Assembly: GCF_007097245.1 (NCBI RefSeq)
Contig: NZ_VJZT01000001.1
Coordinates: 452,514-516,513, forward strand
DNA from: Flavobacterium restrictum
GTDB lineage: Bacteria > Bacteroidota > Bacteroidia > Flavobacteriales > Flavobacteriaceae
Reading direction: 5' to 3'
Length of the DNA stretch: 64,000 nt
How positions within the stretch are numbered: the first letter of the stretch is position 1; each line of letters begins with the position of its first letter. The translations under genes were made by a program, and so were the position numbers. The notes under the pieces are model-generated. The model worked only from the letters and a program-made list of their open reading frames with translations, had not been told where the DNA came from and did no database searches. Below, in pieces: positions 27,436-35,990 of the stretch.

Positions 27436-28434
27436 ATGAAAACCAAACAAATTGTTCTAGCATCAAGACCAAAAGGAACACCAACAACTGCCAATTTTAG
27501 AACGGAAACCATAACATTATCCGAAATAAAAAACGGTGAAGTGTTGCTAAAACCAAACTATTTTTCGGTAGATCCCTATATGAGAGGGCGAATGAACGAT
27601 GCCAAATCGTATGCGGAACCTTTTCAAATTGATAAACCCATAAACGGAGGTGTAACGGCAACTGTTTTGGAAAGTAAATCTAACAATTTTAAAAAAGGAG
27701 ATTGTGTAGTTGGCATGTTGCCGTGGCAAGTACAATCTGTTGTTTCCGAAAAAGGGTTGCGAAAAATCGATACAAAAGTTGTCCCCGAAAGCTATTATTT
27801 AGGCGTTTTAGGAATGACTGGACTCACCGCCTATTTTGGATTGATGCACATTGGAAAACCCAAAAAAGGCAAAACGGTTGTTGTTTCTGGTGCTGCAGGT
27901 GCTGTAGGAATTGTGGTTGGGCAAATTGCCAAAATTCAAGGATGCCGAGTTATTGGTATTGCGGGTTCCGACGAAAAAGGGAATCTTTTGAAAGAAAAAT
28001 TCGGTTTTGACGAAGTTATAAATTATAAAACTACTAAAAATCTAGAAAAAGAAATCGCAAAATTTTGTCCCAATGGTGTCGATATTTATTATGACAATGT
28101 GGGCGGAGCAATTTCTGATGCCGTTATTGCCAATATTAATTTTAAAGCTCGTATTGCTTTGTGCGGACAAATTTCGCTTTACAATAGCACCGAAACTCCA
28201 GTTGGTCCCAGAATTCAACCCATGCTATTAACCCGAAGTGTGTTGATGCAAGGGTTTATCGTAGGCAATTTTAGCACTGATTTTCCCGAAGGAATCAAGC
28301 ATTTAAGTGAATGGGTAAAAGACGGAAAATTAAAATTTACCGAAACTATCGAAAATGGTTTTGACAATTTGCCAGCCGCATTAATTGGATTGTTTAAAGG
28401 CGAAAATACTGGAAAAATGATTGTTAAAGTATAA
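27436..28434 (+). CDS. Zinc-independent NADP-dependent oxidoreductase (MDR family)
   Basis: A 332-residue medium-chain reductase of the leukotriene B4 dehydrogenase/CurA type. It shows PYMRGRMND near the N-terminus, the nucleotide fold VSGAAGAVGIVVGQIAK (about 152) and DIYYDNVGG. It lacks the structural zinc Cys set. The family reduces alkenals and alkenones with NADPH, a route for detoxifying lipid-peroxidation products, which fits its place behind two stress proteins (12-base gap). Confidence 0.88.
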   Translation: MKTKQIVLASRPKGTPTTANFRTETITLSEIKNGEVLLKPNYFSVDPYMRGRMNDAKSYAEPFQIDKPINGGVTATVLESKSNNFKKGDCVVGMLPWQVQSVVSEKGLRKIDTKVVPESYYLGVLGMTGLTAYFGLMHIGKPKKGKTVVVSGAAGAVGIVVGQIAKIQGCRVIGIAGSDEKGNLLKEKFGFDEVINYKTTKNLEKEIAKFCPNGVDIYYDNVGGAISDAVIANINFKARIALCGQISLYNSTETPVGPRIQPMLLTRSVLMQGFIVGNFSTDFPEGIKHLSEWVKDGKLKFTETIENGFDNLPAALIGLFKGENTGKMIVKV

Positions 28435-28472
28435 GTTCCTTGTCCTAAAATTTCATTAAATAATTTCAAATC

Positions 28473-29360
28473 GTGGACTATAAAGACTACTACAAAATAT
28501 TAGAAATAGACAAAAAAGCCACACCCGCCGAAGTGAAAAAGGCCTACCGCACCTTGGCCAAAAAATACCATCCCGACAAAAATTTGGGCGACAAGAAAGC
28601 CGAGGAAAATTTTAAACTAGTCAACGAAGCCAATGAAGTTTTGGGCAATCCCGAAAAACGAAAAAAATACGATGACTTGGGCGAAAATTGGCAACAAAAC
28701 CAGCAGGCTCAAAACCAACAACAAGGTCAAAACAGGCAGTATCGCCAACAAAATCAAGGTTTTGGTGGCGGAAATCAAGAAGATTTCTCTGATTTTTTCG
28801 AGCAGTTTTTTGCCCAACAACGAGGCGGCAATCCGCAACAAAACCAATCCCGAAAAGGAGGCGATTACGAAACCGAAATGGAAATTTCGCTCGAGGAAGC
28901 CTACACAGGAACCAGCCGAATTATTCAATTAGAAAACGAAAAACTTCGCGTTACTACCAAGCCTGGAGCGTATACCGATCAACAATTGCGCATTAAAAAC
29001 AAAGGAGCCAAAGGCAGTTCGGATGCGAATCGGGGCGATTTGTTTGTTCGGATTCGAGTTATAGATAACCCAAAGTTCATTCGTAAAGGCGACGATCTGC
29101 ATCAAACAGCAACTATCAATTTATATGATGCAATTTTAGGAAATGACATAATTATCGAAACAATATCGGGCAAGTTGAAAATCAAAATTCCTGCTGGAAC
29201 GCAAAACGGAAAAACCATTCGATTGAAAGGAAAAGGAATGCCCGTTTATGAAAAAGCAGGCACTTTTGGCGATTTTTATATGTTGATTCAAATAGAAATT
29301 CCTATTCAATTGACCGACAAACAAAAAGCATTATTTGAAGAACTGAAAGCCATTTCCTAA
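28473..29360 (+). CDS. cbpA: DnaJ-like co-chaperone CbpA
   Basis: A 295-residue class B J-protein. The J domain is residues about 4-68 with HPD in KYHPDKN. A Gln/Asn/Gly-rich linker (about 75-125) and two C-terminal beta domains (about 130-290, with GDLFVRI and RLKGKGMPVY) follow; there is no zinc-finger region. It stimulates Hsp70 ATP hydrolysis. Start codon GTG was chosen because the J domain begins right there (DYKDYYKIL). dnaK lies 33 kb away in this window. Confidence 0.92.
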   Translation: MDYKDYYKILEIDKKATPAEVKKAYRTLAKKYHPDKNLGDKKAEENFKLVNEANEVLGNPEKRKKYDDLGENWQQNQQAQNQQQGQNRQYRQQNQGFGGGNQEDFSDFFEQFFAQQRGGNPQQNQSRKGGDYETEMEISLEEAYTGTSRIIQLENEKLRVTTKPGAYTDQQLRIKNKGAKGSSDANRGDLFVRIRVIDNPKFIRKGDDLHQTATINLYDAILGNDIIIETISGKLKIKIPAGTQNGKTIRLKGKGMPVYEKAGTFGDFYMLIQIEIPIQLTDKQKALFEELKAIS

Positions 29361-29371
29361 ACTATTTTACA

Positions 29372-29728
29372 ATGAAAAAACACGTCCTTGTTCCGTACGT
29401 TACCCAAAATTATTTGGCTTTTTTGACCCCATTAAAAGAGTCTATTTTGCACGCCAACTTGCACTATTCGACTTTTAATTTGAAATTAATTCAAGAAATA
29501 GCCGACGACGAAATGGACGAAGCCATAAAAAACGCCCTCTCGATTTGCTATTTAGTGGGTATCGAAAGCAAACTACACTTCAAGAAAATCTATGTATTTG
29601 ATGCCCAAACCAACACCATCCACACCGATTGGCGCATGAGCAAAAAAGGGTTCAATTTGGTGGCCATGCAGTTTCAAAAACTCAATCAAAAAAAAGCAAT
29701 ATGGTTGTGGCAACTGGCGGATATATAA
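29372..29728 (+). CDS. Unknown 118-residue protein behind cbpA
   Basis: Not recognised. It begins MKKHVLVPYVTQNY and has helical parts (LKLIQEIADDEMDEAIKNALSICYLVG) and a C-terminal TDWRMSKKGFNLVAMQFQKL. It sits 11 bases behind cbpA, the position of the modulator CbpM in many bacteria. The sequence does not show the MerR-like pattern of CbpM. It may be an unrelated partner of CbpA; this is positional inference only. Confidence 0.6.
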   Translation: MKKHVLVPYVTQNYLAFLTPLKESILHANLHYSTFNLKLIQEIADDEMDEAIKNALSICYLVGIESKLHFKKIYVFDAQTNTIHTDWRMSKKGFNLVAMQFQKLNQKKAIWLWQLADI

Positions 29729-29928
29729 GTAAGTCGAAAGTTTAAAAGTGGTAAAGTCAAATGAAGTAATATTGATGTTAATTATTCAAAATCAGTATAT
29801 TACTTAATTTTATCTAGTTTTAAAACACGACATTATACGATGATTGCTATTTAGCTTAAAAAAAAATGACTAATTACAGCAAAAATCAAGAATCACAAAA
29901 AAAATATCTAACAATCAAAAATAAAACA

Positions 29929-30324
29929 ATGAAAACACTAAAAAAATTAGGCATTTGGATGGATCATTCGAATGCGCATTTAATCGAATTTTCTTCGGAA
30001 GTAAAAGAAACTAAAACCATTACTTCCGATTTTACTTTTCAAGACAAAGTAGAAACGTTGCAACGCAGCGAAAGCGAAATGCACAACAAAGAACAGCACA
30101 AACACGCCACTTTTTATAAAAATTTAGCTGCGGTTATCCAAAATTTCGATGAGGTACTTCTGTTTGGACCAACAGATGCCAAAGTTGAATTGTTTCATTT
30201 TTTGAAAAAAGATCATAAATACGATACAATTATAATCGAAGTAAAAAACGCCGATAAAATGACCGATACCGAGCAGCATCATTTTGTTCGAGATTATTTT
30301 AAACGATTGGAATTTAGACCTTAA
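29929..30324 (+). CDS. Conserved unknown stress-region protein
   Basis: A 131-residue protein with KLGIWMDHSNAHLIEFSSEV, a central acidic helix and VLLFGPTDAKVELFHFLKKDHKYD, then DKMTDTEQHHFVRDYFKRL. The alternating strand/helix order is reminiscent of small translation-factor-like or host-attachment-type proteins, but I cannot place it in a family with confidence. ATG at 29929 was preferred over 29866 because KKLGIWMDHS looks like the true N-terminus. The upstream DNA holds a much degraded TTTTAAAAC site but no good twin box. Confidence 0.65.
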   Translation: MKTLKKLGIWMDHSNAHLIEFSSEVKETKTITSDFTFQDKVETLQRSESEMHNKEQHKHATFYKNLAAVIQNFDEVLLFGPTDAKVELFHFLKKDHKYDTIIIEVKNADKMTDTEQHHFVRDYFKRLEFRP

Positions 30325-30391
30325 TTTCAAAAATAAAATAAAGAGTTCTTTAAAATTTTTCAATCTTTTATATTAAATATTAGAAGTATAA

Positions 30392-30997
30392 TTACAAATA
30401 ATTGACTTGTAAAACCTTCAAATTGGCATCAAAAACATACTTTTTTGGGATACCCGTTGGAATGTTCAAATTTGAAATATGTTCAGGGCTAATATGCTCT
30501 AAATACATCACTAAAGCCCGCAAACTATTGCCGTGAGCCACAATCAAAATGGTTTGATCCAATTTTAATTGTGGCTCAATTGCGTGTTGATAAAACGGAA
30601 TCGTTCGCTTGAAAGTGTCTTCTAAACTTTCGCCATTGGGCGGACGAATGGCATAACTTCTTCGCCAAATTTCGACTTGCTTCAATCCATATTTTGCAAT
30701 GGTTTCGTCTTTATTCAAACCTTGCAAACTACCGTAATCTCTTTCGTTCAAAGCTTTGTCAAGAATGATGGGAATGTTATTTTGATGGATTTCCTCCAGA
30801 ATAATTCGCAAACTTTCCTGCGCTCTTTTCAATGTCGAAGTATAGGCAAAATCAAATGTGTAACCCACCAATTTTTGTCCAGCCCATTGCGCTTCTTTTG
30901 CGCCCAATGCGGTCAAACCAATGTCCAAACTGCCTGTAAAACGGTTTTCGAGATTGTAAATCGATTGTCCGTGGCGGATTAAAATGAGTGTTGCCAT
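30392..30997 (-). CDS. gpmA: 2,3-bisphosphoglycerate-dependent phosphoglycerate mutase
   Basis: A 201-residue histidine-phosphatase-fold mutase. Phospho-His is in LIRHGQSIYN, with FTGSLDIGLT after it. The Glu is in NERDYGSLQGLNK and the second His in VAHGNSLRALVMYLE. It interconverts 2- and 3-phosphoglycerate in glycolysis. It is about 45 residues shorter than the E. coli enzyme but all active-site segments are present. It is divergent from dps, sharing a 146-base intergenic region. Confidence 0.88.
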   Translation of the reverse strand: MATLILIRHGQSIYNLENRFTGSLDIGLTALGAKEAQWAGQKLVGYTFDFAYTSTLKRAQESLRIILEEIHQNNIPIILDKALNERDYGSLQGLNKDETIAKYGLKQVEIWRRSYAIRPPNGESLEDTFKRTIPFYQHAIEPQLKLDQTILIVAHGNSLRALVMYLEHISPEHISNLNIPTGIPKKYVFDANLKVLQVNYL

Positions 30998-31052
30998 ACC
31001 TTTTTATTTATTTGATATAAAGATAACTAAACTCCTCATAATCAATTAAAAA

Positions 31053-31119
31053 ACTATGAATTATACAAGATTCCATTCTTTTTGTATAACAAAAAAACAG
31101 TTTTTGATTGGCAACTTTG
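31053..31119 (+). promoter_or_regulatory. Twin-box promoter of dps
   Basis: ACTATGAA (31053-31060), box 1 TTATACAAG (31061-31069), box 2 TTGTATAAC (31082-31090; 21-base period), 21 bases, then CAACTTTG (31112-31119), 25 bases before the ATG. Confidence 0.65.
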
Positions 31120-31143
31120 TGGTTATAAATTAAAAATTTTATT

Positions 31144-31617
31144 ATGAAACCAAACATCGGAATTACAGAAAAAAACACGGAGGCAGTAGCTAATTATTTG
31201 CAGAAATTATTGGCAGATGAATTTGTACTTTATACCAAAACCAAAAACGCACACTGGAATATAGAAGGTGCCGATTTTTATGATGTTCATAAATTTTTTG
31301 AATCACAATTTGGTCAAATTGACGAAATTACGGATAACATTGCCGAGCGAATTCGTGCCATTGGGCATTATACCGCCTCATCATTGAAAAATTTTTTAAG
31401 TTTGACACATCTTTCAGAAGTTACGGAACATCAAAATGATAGTCAAGGTTTTATGCGTGAATTGTTAGAAAGTCACGAAAGTATTATCCTTTATATTCGA
31501 GAAATTATTACGCCTATTAGCGATGATTTTAAGGATTTAGGCACCGCCGATTTTGTAACTGGACTTATAGTAACCCACGAAAAAATGGCTTGGTTTTTAA
31601 GAGCGCATTTAAAATAA
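31144..31617 (+). CDS. dps: Dps family ferritin-like DNA-protection protein
   Basis: A 157-residue four-helix protein. Ferroxidase residues lie in KNAHWNIEG (His) and DVHKFFESQFGQIDEITDNIAERI (Asp/Glu at the dimer interface). It stores iron, removes peroxide and shields DNA as a dodecamer. Lys residues at the N-terminus are few, so DNA binding may be weak. It is followed after 12 bases by the FMN reductase. Confidence 0.92.
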   Translation: MKPNIGITEKNTEAVANYLQKLLADEFVLYTKTKNAHWNIEGADFYDVHKFFESQFGQIDEITDNIAERIRAIGHYTASSLKNFLSLTHLSEVTEHQNDSQGFMRELLESHESIILYIREIITPISDDFKDLGTADFVTGLIVTHEKMAWFLRAHLK

Positions 31618-31629
31618 AAACTCAAAATC

Positions 31630-32178
31630 ATGCACATTTCAATTCTATCATCAAGTATCAGAACAGGTCGAAAAAGCCACAATATAGCCCTTTATTTCCA
31701 ACACTTTTTAAACGAAAATAGGCTAGCAACCGTCGAAATTTTGGATCTGGCATCCTATAATTTTCCACTTTTTGAATCCCCACTAAAATACCAACCCAAT
31801 CCGAGTAGGATTGCATTGGAATTTAAAAGTAAAATTGTTGCTTCGGACGGAATTATCATTGTAACTCCAGAGTACAATGGCAGTATTCCTGCCAGTTTAA
31901 AAAATGCAATCGATTTATTGTACGAAGAATGGCAAGGAAAACCCATTGCTTTTTCGACGGCTTCGTCAGGCGATTTTGGTGGGTTGCAAGCAATCACCCA
32001 TTTGCAATTTATATTTTGGAAAATTGGTGCGCTGTGTGTTTCTAAAAACTTTCCAGTATCCAAAGTTCAAGAGAAATTTGACGAATTTGGTCTTCCAATT
32101 GACCCTCAAGAAATGGATGAATTTGCACAAATTTTTATCGATAATTTTTTGAAATGTGTTGAAGTAAGTCAAAAATAA
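31630..32178 (+). CDS. NADPH-dependent FMN reductase family protein
   Basis: A 182-residue flavodoxin-like reductase. The phosphate-binding SSSIRTGRKSHNIA is at the N-terminus and TPEYNGSIPASLKNAIDLL at about residue 80. It reduces FMN, quinones or azo compounds with NAD(P)H. Placed behind dps, it may supply electrons for iron release or detoxify quinones (inference). Its stop overlaps the next start by one base (TAATG). Confidence 0.88.
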   Translation: MHISILSSSIRTGRKSHNIALYFQHFLNENRLATVEILDLASYNFPLFESPLKYQPNPSRIALEFKSKIVASDGIIIVTPEYNGSIPASLKNAIDLLYEEWQGKPIAFSTASSGDFGGLQAITHLQFIFWKIGALCVSKNFPVSKVQEKFDEFGLPIDPQEMDEFAQIFIDNFLKCVEVSQK

Positions 32179-32564
32179 TGGATTTGGCTACCCAATTAAT
32201 CTGGCTTTTTGTACTTGCAATTCCCATTGCCTGTGTGGCTTGGACGGTTACGCACGAGGAAATTTTCAAAGAGCCACGAGATTTTTGTGTTCGGAAAAGT
32301 CAAAATTCCAAAACAATAGTGCAGCGCAAACTATTCTATCTTTTTACTTGCGAATATTGTTTTAGTCATTATGTGAGCTTGTTTTTCATCTTTTTCACGG
32401 ACTTTAAATTGCTTTTAGACGATTGGCGAGGTTATGCCATTGCGCTGTTTTCGTTGGTTTGGATTGCCAATGTTTATATGAGTCTTTTTGCTTTTATTCG
32501 GCAAGATATTAAAAGAGAAAAATGTGAAATTGAAGAAATTCAAAGTCATACAAAAAAATTATAG
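32178..32564 (+). CDS. Small membrane protein with CxxC motif
   Basis: A 128-residue protein with three hydrophobic segments (LIWLFVLAIPIACVAW; VSLFFIFFTDF; GYAIALFSLVWIANVYMSLF). A TCEYCFSHYV motif lies at about residues 56-65, next to the second helix. The Cys pair could bind metal or form a disulfide. The family is not recognised. Coupled to the FMN reductase by a one-base overlap. Confidence 0.65.
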   Translation: MDLATQLIWLFVLAIPIACVAWTVTHEEIFKEPRDFCVRKSQNSKTIVQRKLFYLFTCEYCFSHYVSLFFIFFTDFKLLLDDWRGYAIALFSLVWIANVYMSLFAFIRQDIKREKCEIEEIQSHTKKL

Positions 32565-32592
32565 CAAACCCATTCCAAAAAAAATCCAAAAT

Positions 32593-32658
32593 CTAGGAAT
32601 ATTACAACTTATTCTAAAAGTTATATAACAGTTTAAAACCCTAATATATAGAATTTTA
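32593..32658 (+). promoter_or_regulatory. Twin-box promoter of the DUF2383 gene
   Basis: CTAGGAA (32593-32599), box 1 TATTACAAC (32600-32608), box 2 TTATATAAC (32621-32629; 21-base period), 21 bases, then GAATTTTA (32651-32658). Confidence 0.6.
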
Positions 32659-32692
32659 CAAAACAAAATAACAAACTTTAAATCATATAAAA

Positions 32693-33166
32693 ATGGAAAA
32701 CGAGAACATAATTGAAGTATTAAACTCCTTAATTATAATCAATAACGACCGAATCGAGGGTTATAAAACCGCCGAAGCAGAGGCCAAAGAAACCGATTTG
32801 AAAATGCTTTTTGGAGATTTGATGGAAACCAGCGTACAAAACCGAAAAGAGTTAGTCGCCGAGGTAACTCGATTGGGAGCAACTCCAGATGAAGGCACGC
32901 GAGTTACCGGAAAATTCTTTAGAGTTTGGATGGATGTCAAAGCCGCTTTTACAGGAAGCGATCGAAAAGCAATTCTGGATTCCTGCGAATATGGCGAAGA
33001 TGTAATTCTTGATACCTACAAGAAAATCCTAATTCAAGATCATCAAGAAGTTCGTCCAAGAGAACAAGATATGCTCAACAAACACTATGCGTTGCTCAAA
33101 GCAGATCACGACAAAGTGAAACAATTGCGTGATATCATTGCCAACGAAAAAAGACTTCAAGAATAG
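32693..33166 (+). CDS. PA2169-type four-helix-bundle protein (DUF2383)
   Basis: A 157-residue helical protein with LNSLIIINNDRIEGYKTAEAEA, LMETSVQNRKELVAEVTRLG and ILIQDHQEVRPREQD. This matches DUF2383, a ferritin-like four-helix bundle. Glu and His residues could form a metal site, but enzymatic activity is unknown. The twin-box promoter ties it to Dps and BON. Confidence 0.88.
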   Translation: MENENIIEVLNSLIIINNDRIEGYKTAEAEAKETDLKMLFGDLMETSVQNRKELVAEVTRLGATPDEGTRVTGKFFRVWMDVKAAFTGSDRKAILDSCEYGEDVILDTYKKILIQDHQEVRPREQDMLNKHYALLKADHDKVKQLRDIIANEKRLQE

Positions 33167-33216
33167 TTGGTAATCGTTTTTAACTAAATTGTCCATTTTG
33201 ATTAAAAACGAGTACT

Positions 33217-33321
33217 AAATAGTATTTGTCAAGAGAAGAAGTTGTCACCAAAATAAAAGTTTTGGTACTAACAAATACTATTTTTTTTAACCTACACGTT
33301 TTTTTATATCGTGTAGGTTTT
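33217..33321 (+). terminator. Two consecutive terminator hairpins
   Basis: First stem: 13 bases (33217-33229 with 33271-33283) with an inner ACCAAAA/TTTTGGT stem and an eight-T tail (33281-33288). Second stem: AACCTACACG (33289-33298) with 33310-33319, followed by a T-rich stretch. They isolate the DUF2383 gene from the transporter operon. Confidence 0.8.
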
Positions 33322-33337
33322 CTTAATAACAGCCATT

Positions 33338-34099
33338 ATGATCCAATCCTACTTTAAAGATATTTGCGAAGAAACTGGAAATTTTGCCCTTTTTGGGGGA
33401 CGATTTTTCCGAGAAATTGTCAAACTTCCGTTTCAAATCAACGAGTTTTTTCGGCAATGTTATGCCATTGGCTATAAATCCTTGCCTTTGGTTTCCATCA
33501 CTGGTTTTATAATGGGATTGGTTTTGACCATTCAATCCCGTCCTACAATGACCAAGTTTGGAGCCGAAAGTTGGTTGCCCAGCATGGTTTCGTTATCCTT
33601 GATTCGAGAAATTGCCCCCGTGATTACTGCCTTGATTTGTGCTGGCAAAATAGCCTCGGGAATAGGAGCTGAATTGGGCTCGATGAAAGTTACCGAACAA
33701 ATAGACGCTATGGAAGTTTCGGCCATAAATCCCTATAAATACTTGGTGGTGACCCGCATTTTAGCAACCACTTTAATGGTACCAATATTAGTTATTTATG
33801 CCGATTTTGTGGGTGTTTTTGGAGGATATATCGGTTTCAACGTACACGGCGATATGGGATTGTACCGCTATTTTTCGGATGTTTTTGAGCATTTGGAATT
33901 TCTCGATTTGATGCCTGCCGTAATCAAAACCTTTTTCTTTGGTTTTTTTATAGGTTTAATAGGCTGTTACAAAGGATTTAATGCCTCCAGCGGAACCGCA
34001 AGCGTAGGTATTGCTGCCAACGAAGCCGTGGTTTCGGCATCGCTCGCCATCTTTATTATCGATATGATGGCGGTGCAACTAACCGATTTGTTTTTTTAG
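33338..34099 (+). CDS. mlaE: MlaE-type ABC transporter permease
   Basis: A 253-residue membrane protein of the MlaE/TrpD2 permease family: FFRQCYAIGYKSLPLVSITGFIMGL, LSLIREIAPVITALICAGKIASGIGAELGSMKVTEQIDAMEV and a C-terminal FFIGLIGCYKGF. With MlaF and MlaD it moves phospholipids between the membranes and maintains outer-membrane asymmetry. The operon order permease-ATPase-MCE is usual. Confidence 0.92.
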   Translation: MIQSYFKDICEETGNFALFGGRFFREIVKLPFQINEFFRQCYAIGYKSLPLVSITGFIMGLVLTIQSRPTMTKFGAESWLPSMVSLSLIREIAPVITALICAGKIASGIGAELGSMKVTEQIDAMEVSAINPYKYLVVTRILATTLMVPILVIYADFVGVFGGYIGFNVHGDMGLYRYFSDVFEHLEFLDLMPAVIKTFFFGFFIGLIGCYKGFNASSGTASVGIAANEAVVSASLAIFIIDMMAVQLTDLFF

Positions 34100-34104
34100 A
34101 AATT

Positions 34105-34839
34105 ATGCCAAACGAAACCATCATATCCATCAAAAACCTATGGAAATCATTCGGAAAAAATGACGTCTTAAAAGGCGTAAATCTCACTGTAAACAAAGGC
34201 GAAGATTTGGTAATTCTAGGACGTTCAGGCTCTGGAAAATCGGTTACTATAAAATGTTTGGTCGGCTTGGTCGAAGCCGATAAAGGCAAAATAGCAGTTT
34301 TTGGAACCGATATTACCAACCTTAAAAACGAAGAATTGAACAAAATCCGAGTTCGAGTAGGATTTATGTTCCAAAACGGCGCCTTGTACGACTCCATGTC
34401 GGTGCGACAAAATCTGGCTTTTACGCTAAAACACCACACCAAAGATTTATCTGATGAAGAAATCGAAAAAAAAATCATCGAAGCCCTAGAAAATGTGGGT
34501 TTAAAGGAAGCCATCGACACCATGCCAGCCGAATTATCGGGCGGTATGCGCAAGCGAATAGGACTCGCTAGAACGCTCATCATAAACCCCGAAATCATTT
34601 TGTATGACGAACCAACCTCTGGTTTGGACACCATAACGTCACGAGAAATTAGTGAATTGATTCTTTCGGTACAAAAAAAATACAAAACCACATCCATCAT
34701 CATCACCCACGATATGGCTTGTGCTAAAATGACCGGAAACCGAATTATGATTCTCAAAGACGGCGTAATCAATGCCGAAGGAACCTATGATGAATTAGAA
34801 AAAAGCGAAGACGAATGGGTGCGGTCGTTTTTTATATAA
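34105..34839 (+). CDS. mlaF: MlaF-type ABC transporter ATPase
   Basis: A 244-residue ATPase with Walker A GRSGSGKS, signature LSGGMRKR, Walker B IILYDEPTSGLD and the switch His in ITHD. MRKRIGLAR after the signature is typical of lipid-transport MlaF proteins. Starts five bases after mlaE. Confidence 0.92.
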   Translation: MPNETIISIKNLWKSFGKNDVLKGVNLTVNKGEDLVILGRSGSGKSVTIKCLVGLVEADKGKIAVFGTDITNLKNEELNKIRVRVGFMFQNGALYDSMSVRQNLAFTLKHHTKDLSDEEIEKKIIEALENVGLKEAIDTMPAELSGGMRKRIGLARTLIINPEIILYDEPTSGLDTITSREISELILSVQKKYKTTSIIITHDMACAKMTGNRIMILKDGVINAEGTYDELEKSEDEWVRSFFI

Positions 34840-34863
34840 TCCCATCAACCCTTTCAACCCTCA

Positions 34864-34894
34864 ACCCTGTCAGGGTTTTGAACCCTGACAGGGT
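34864..34894. repeat. CCCTGWCAGGG double palindrome between mlaF and mlaD
   Basis: A 14-base stem (34864-34877 with 34881-34894), loop TTG. The central 31 bases are the same as in the 22300-22354 hairpin, and each arm is itself a palindrome (CCCTG T CAGGG). It sits inside an operon, so it may tune expression of mlaD. Confidence 0.85.
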
Positions 34895-34912
34895 ATTAAA
34901 CAAATAAAAATT

Positions 34913-35860
34913 ATGAAAAAATCTTCAAATTATACCTGGAAATTAGGAATGTTTGTCCTCTTGGGAATCACATTGTTTACCGTAACAATCTATTTTATAG
35001 GCAAAAGCAAAAATTTGTTTGGATCCAATTTTCATCTCAAATCACATTTCAAAAACGTCAGCGGACTCAAAGTGGGCAACAATGTCTTGTTCTCTGGCAT
35101 CACAGTAGGAACGATTAAAAACATCGAATTTATAACCGATTCGGTCGTGGTGGTGGACTTGATTATAAAGGAAGAAATCCAGCAATTTATCAAAACCGAT
35201 GCCATTGCCAGCATAGGATCCGATGGCTTGATGGGCGACAAAGTTTTGACCATTTCGCCCGGAACATCCTCCAACGAAATCGTAAAAGACAACGCCACCA
35301 TTGGCTCTACACAAGCTATAGAACTCGAAGATTTGATGAAGGGATTAAAAAAAAGCGTGGATAATGCTCAAATTGTAACGCTACAATTATCCGAATTTAG
35401 CACCAAAATCAACAAAGGAAAAGGCGCATTGAACAAAGTCTTGACCGACGAAGAATTTGCAAATGGCGTACAAAAAATGATGACCAATTTGCAATTAAGC
35501 TCCACCGAATTTCTCGTTTTCACCAAAAAAATGAACGACGAAAACGGCACATTATCCAAGTTGATGACCAATCCCGACTATGCCAATTCAATCGAAAAAA
35601 CACTCCACAATCTCGAAAAAAGTTCCAATGAATTCAACGCTTTTACCCAAAAACTAAACTCGGACAAAGGCATTTTGTCTAAATTGGTTACCAACGAACG
35701 TTTAGCAACATCACTGGACTCGTCCTTGACTAACATCGAAAAAGGTTCCAAAGAGTTGCTGGAAATCGAGGAAGCCGCCAAACATAATTTCTTGTTGCGA
35801 GGTTTTTTTAAGAAAAAGAAAAAAGCCGAGGAACAAAAAAAATTGGTATCTGAAAAGTAA
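34913..35860 (+). CDS. mlaD: MlaD-type MCE-domain lipid-binding protein
   Basis: A 315-residue protein with one N-terminal membrane anchor (LGMFVLLGITLFTVTIYFIG). A single MCE domain follows (about 37-115, KNVSGLKVGNNVLFSGITVGTI), then a long helical region with repeated NGTLSKLMTNPDYANS/KGILSKLVTNERLATS segments. MCE proteins form hexameric lipid shuttles in the periplasm. The C-terminal tail is lysine-rich (KKKKKAEEQ). Confidence 0.9.
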   Translation: MKKSSNYTWKLGMFVLLGITLFTVTIYFIGKSKNLFGSNFHLKSHFKNVSGLKVGNNVLFSGITVGTIKNIEFITDSVVVVDLIIKEEIQQFIKTDAIASIGSDGLMGDKVLTISPGTSSNEIVKDNATIGSTQAIELEDLMKGLKKSVDNAQIVTLQLSEFSTKINKGKGALNKVLTDEEFANGVQKMMTNLQLSSTEFLVFTKKMNDENGTLSKLMTNPDYANSIEKTLHNLEKSSNEFNAFTQKLNSDKGILSKLVTNERLATSLDSSLTNIEKGSKELLEIEEAAKHNFLLRGFFKKKKKAEEQKKLVSEK

Positions 35861-35862
35861 AA

Positions 35863-35929
35863 CCTTTACATTATATAAAACCTACAAATAACTATATAAC
35901 AATTATTTAAAATAGTTTAAATAAATTTA
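35863..35929 (+). promoter_or_regulatory. Twin-box promoter of the 74-residue protein gene
   Basis: Box 1 TTATATAAA (35871-35879), box 2 CTATATAAC (35892-35900; 21-base period), 21 bases, then TAAATTTA (35922-35929). The CTAKGAA extension is weak here. The start codon lies 61 bases after the -7-like box, the longest leader of the set. Confidence 0.55.
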
Positions 35930-35990
35930 CAGGTGTTTTAAAAAATATATAATTCCTAACTACTACCGTTAATTTTTAATCTTTTATAAA

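Noticed and set aside
29797..29853. Possible eighth twin-box site upstream of the 29929 gene
   Set aside because: Only one fair 9-mer (TTTTAAAAC, 29818-29826); box 1 and the -7 box do not fit position or sequence.
34056..34772. 238-codon minus-strand frame over mlaF
   Set aside because: Antisense of a well-conserved ATPase; composition is that of a shadow frame.
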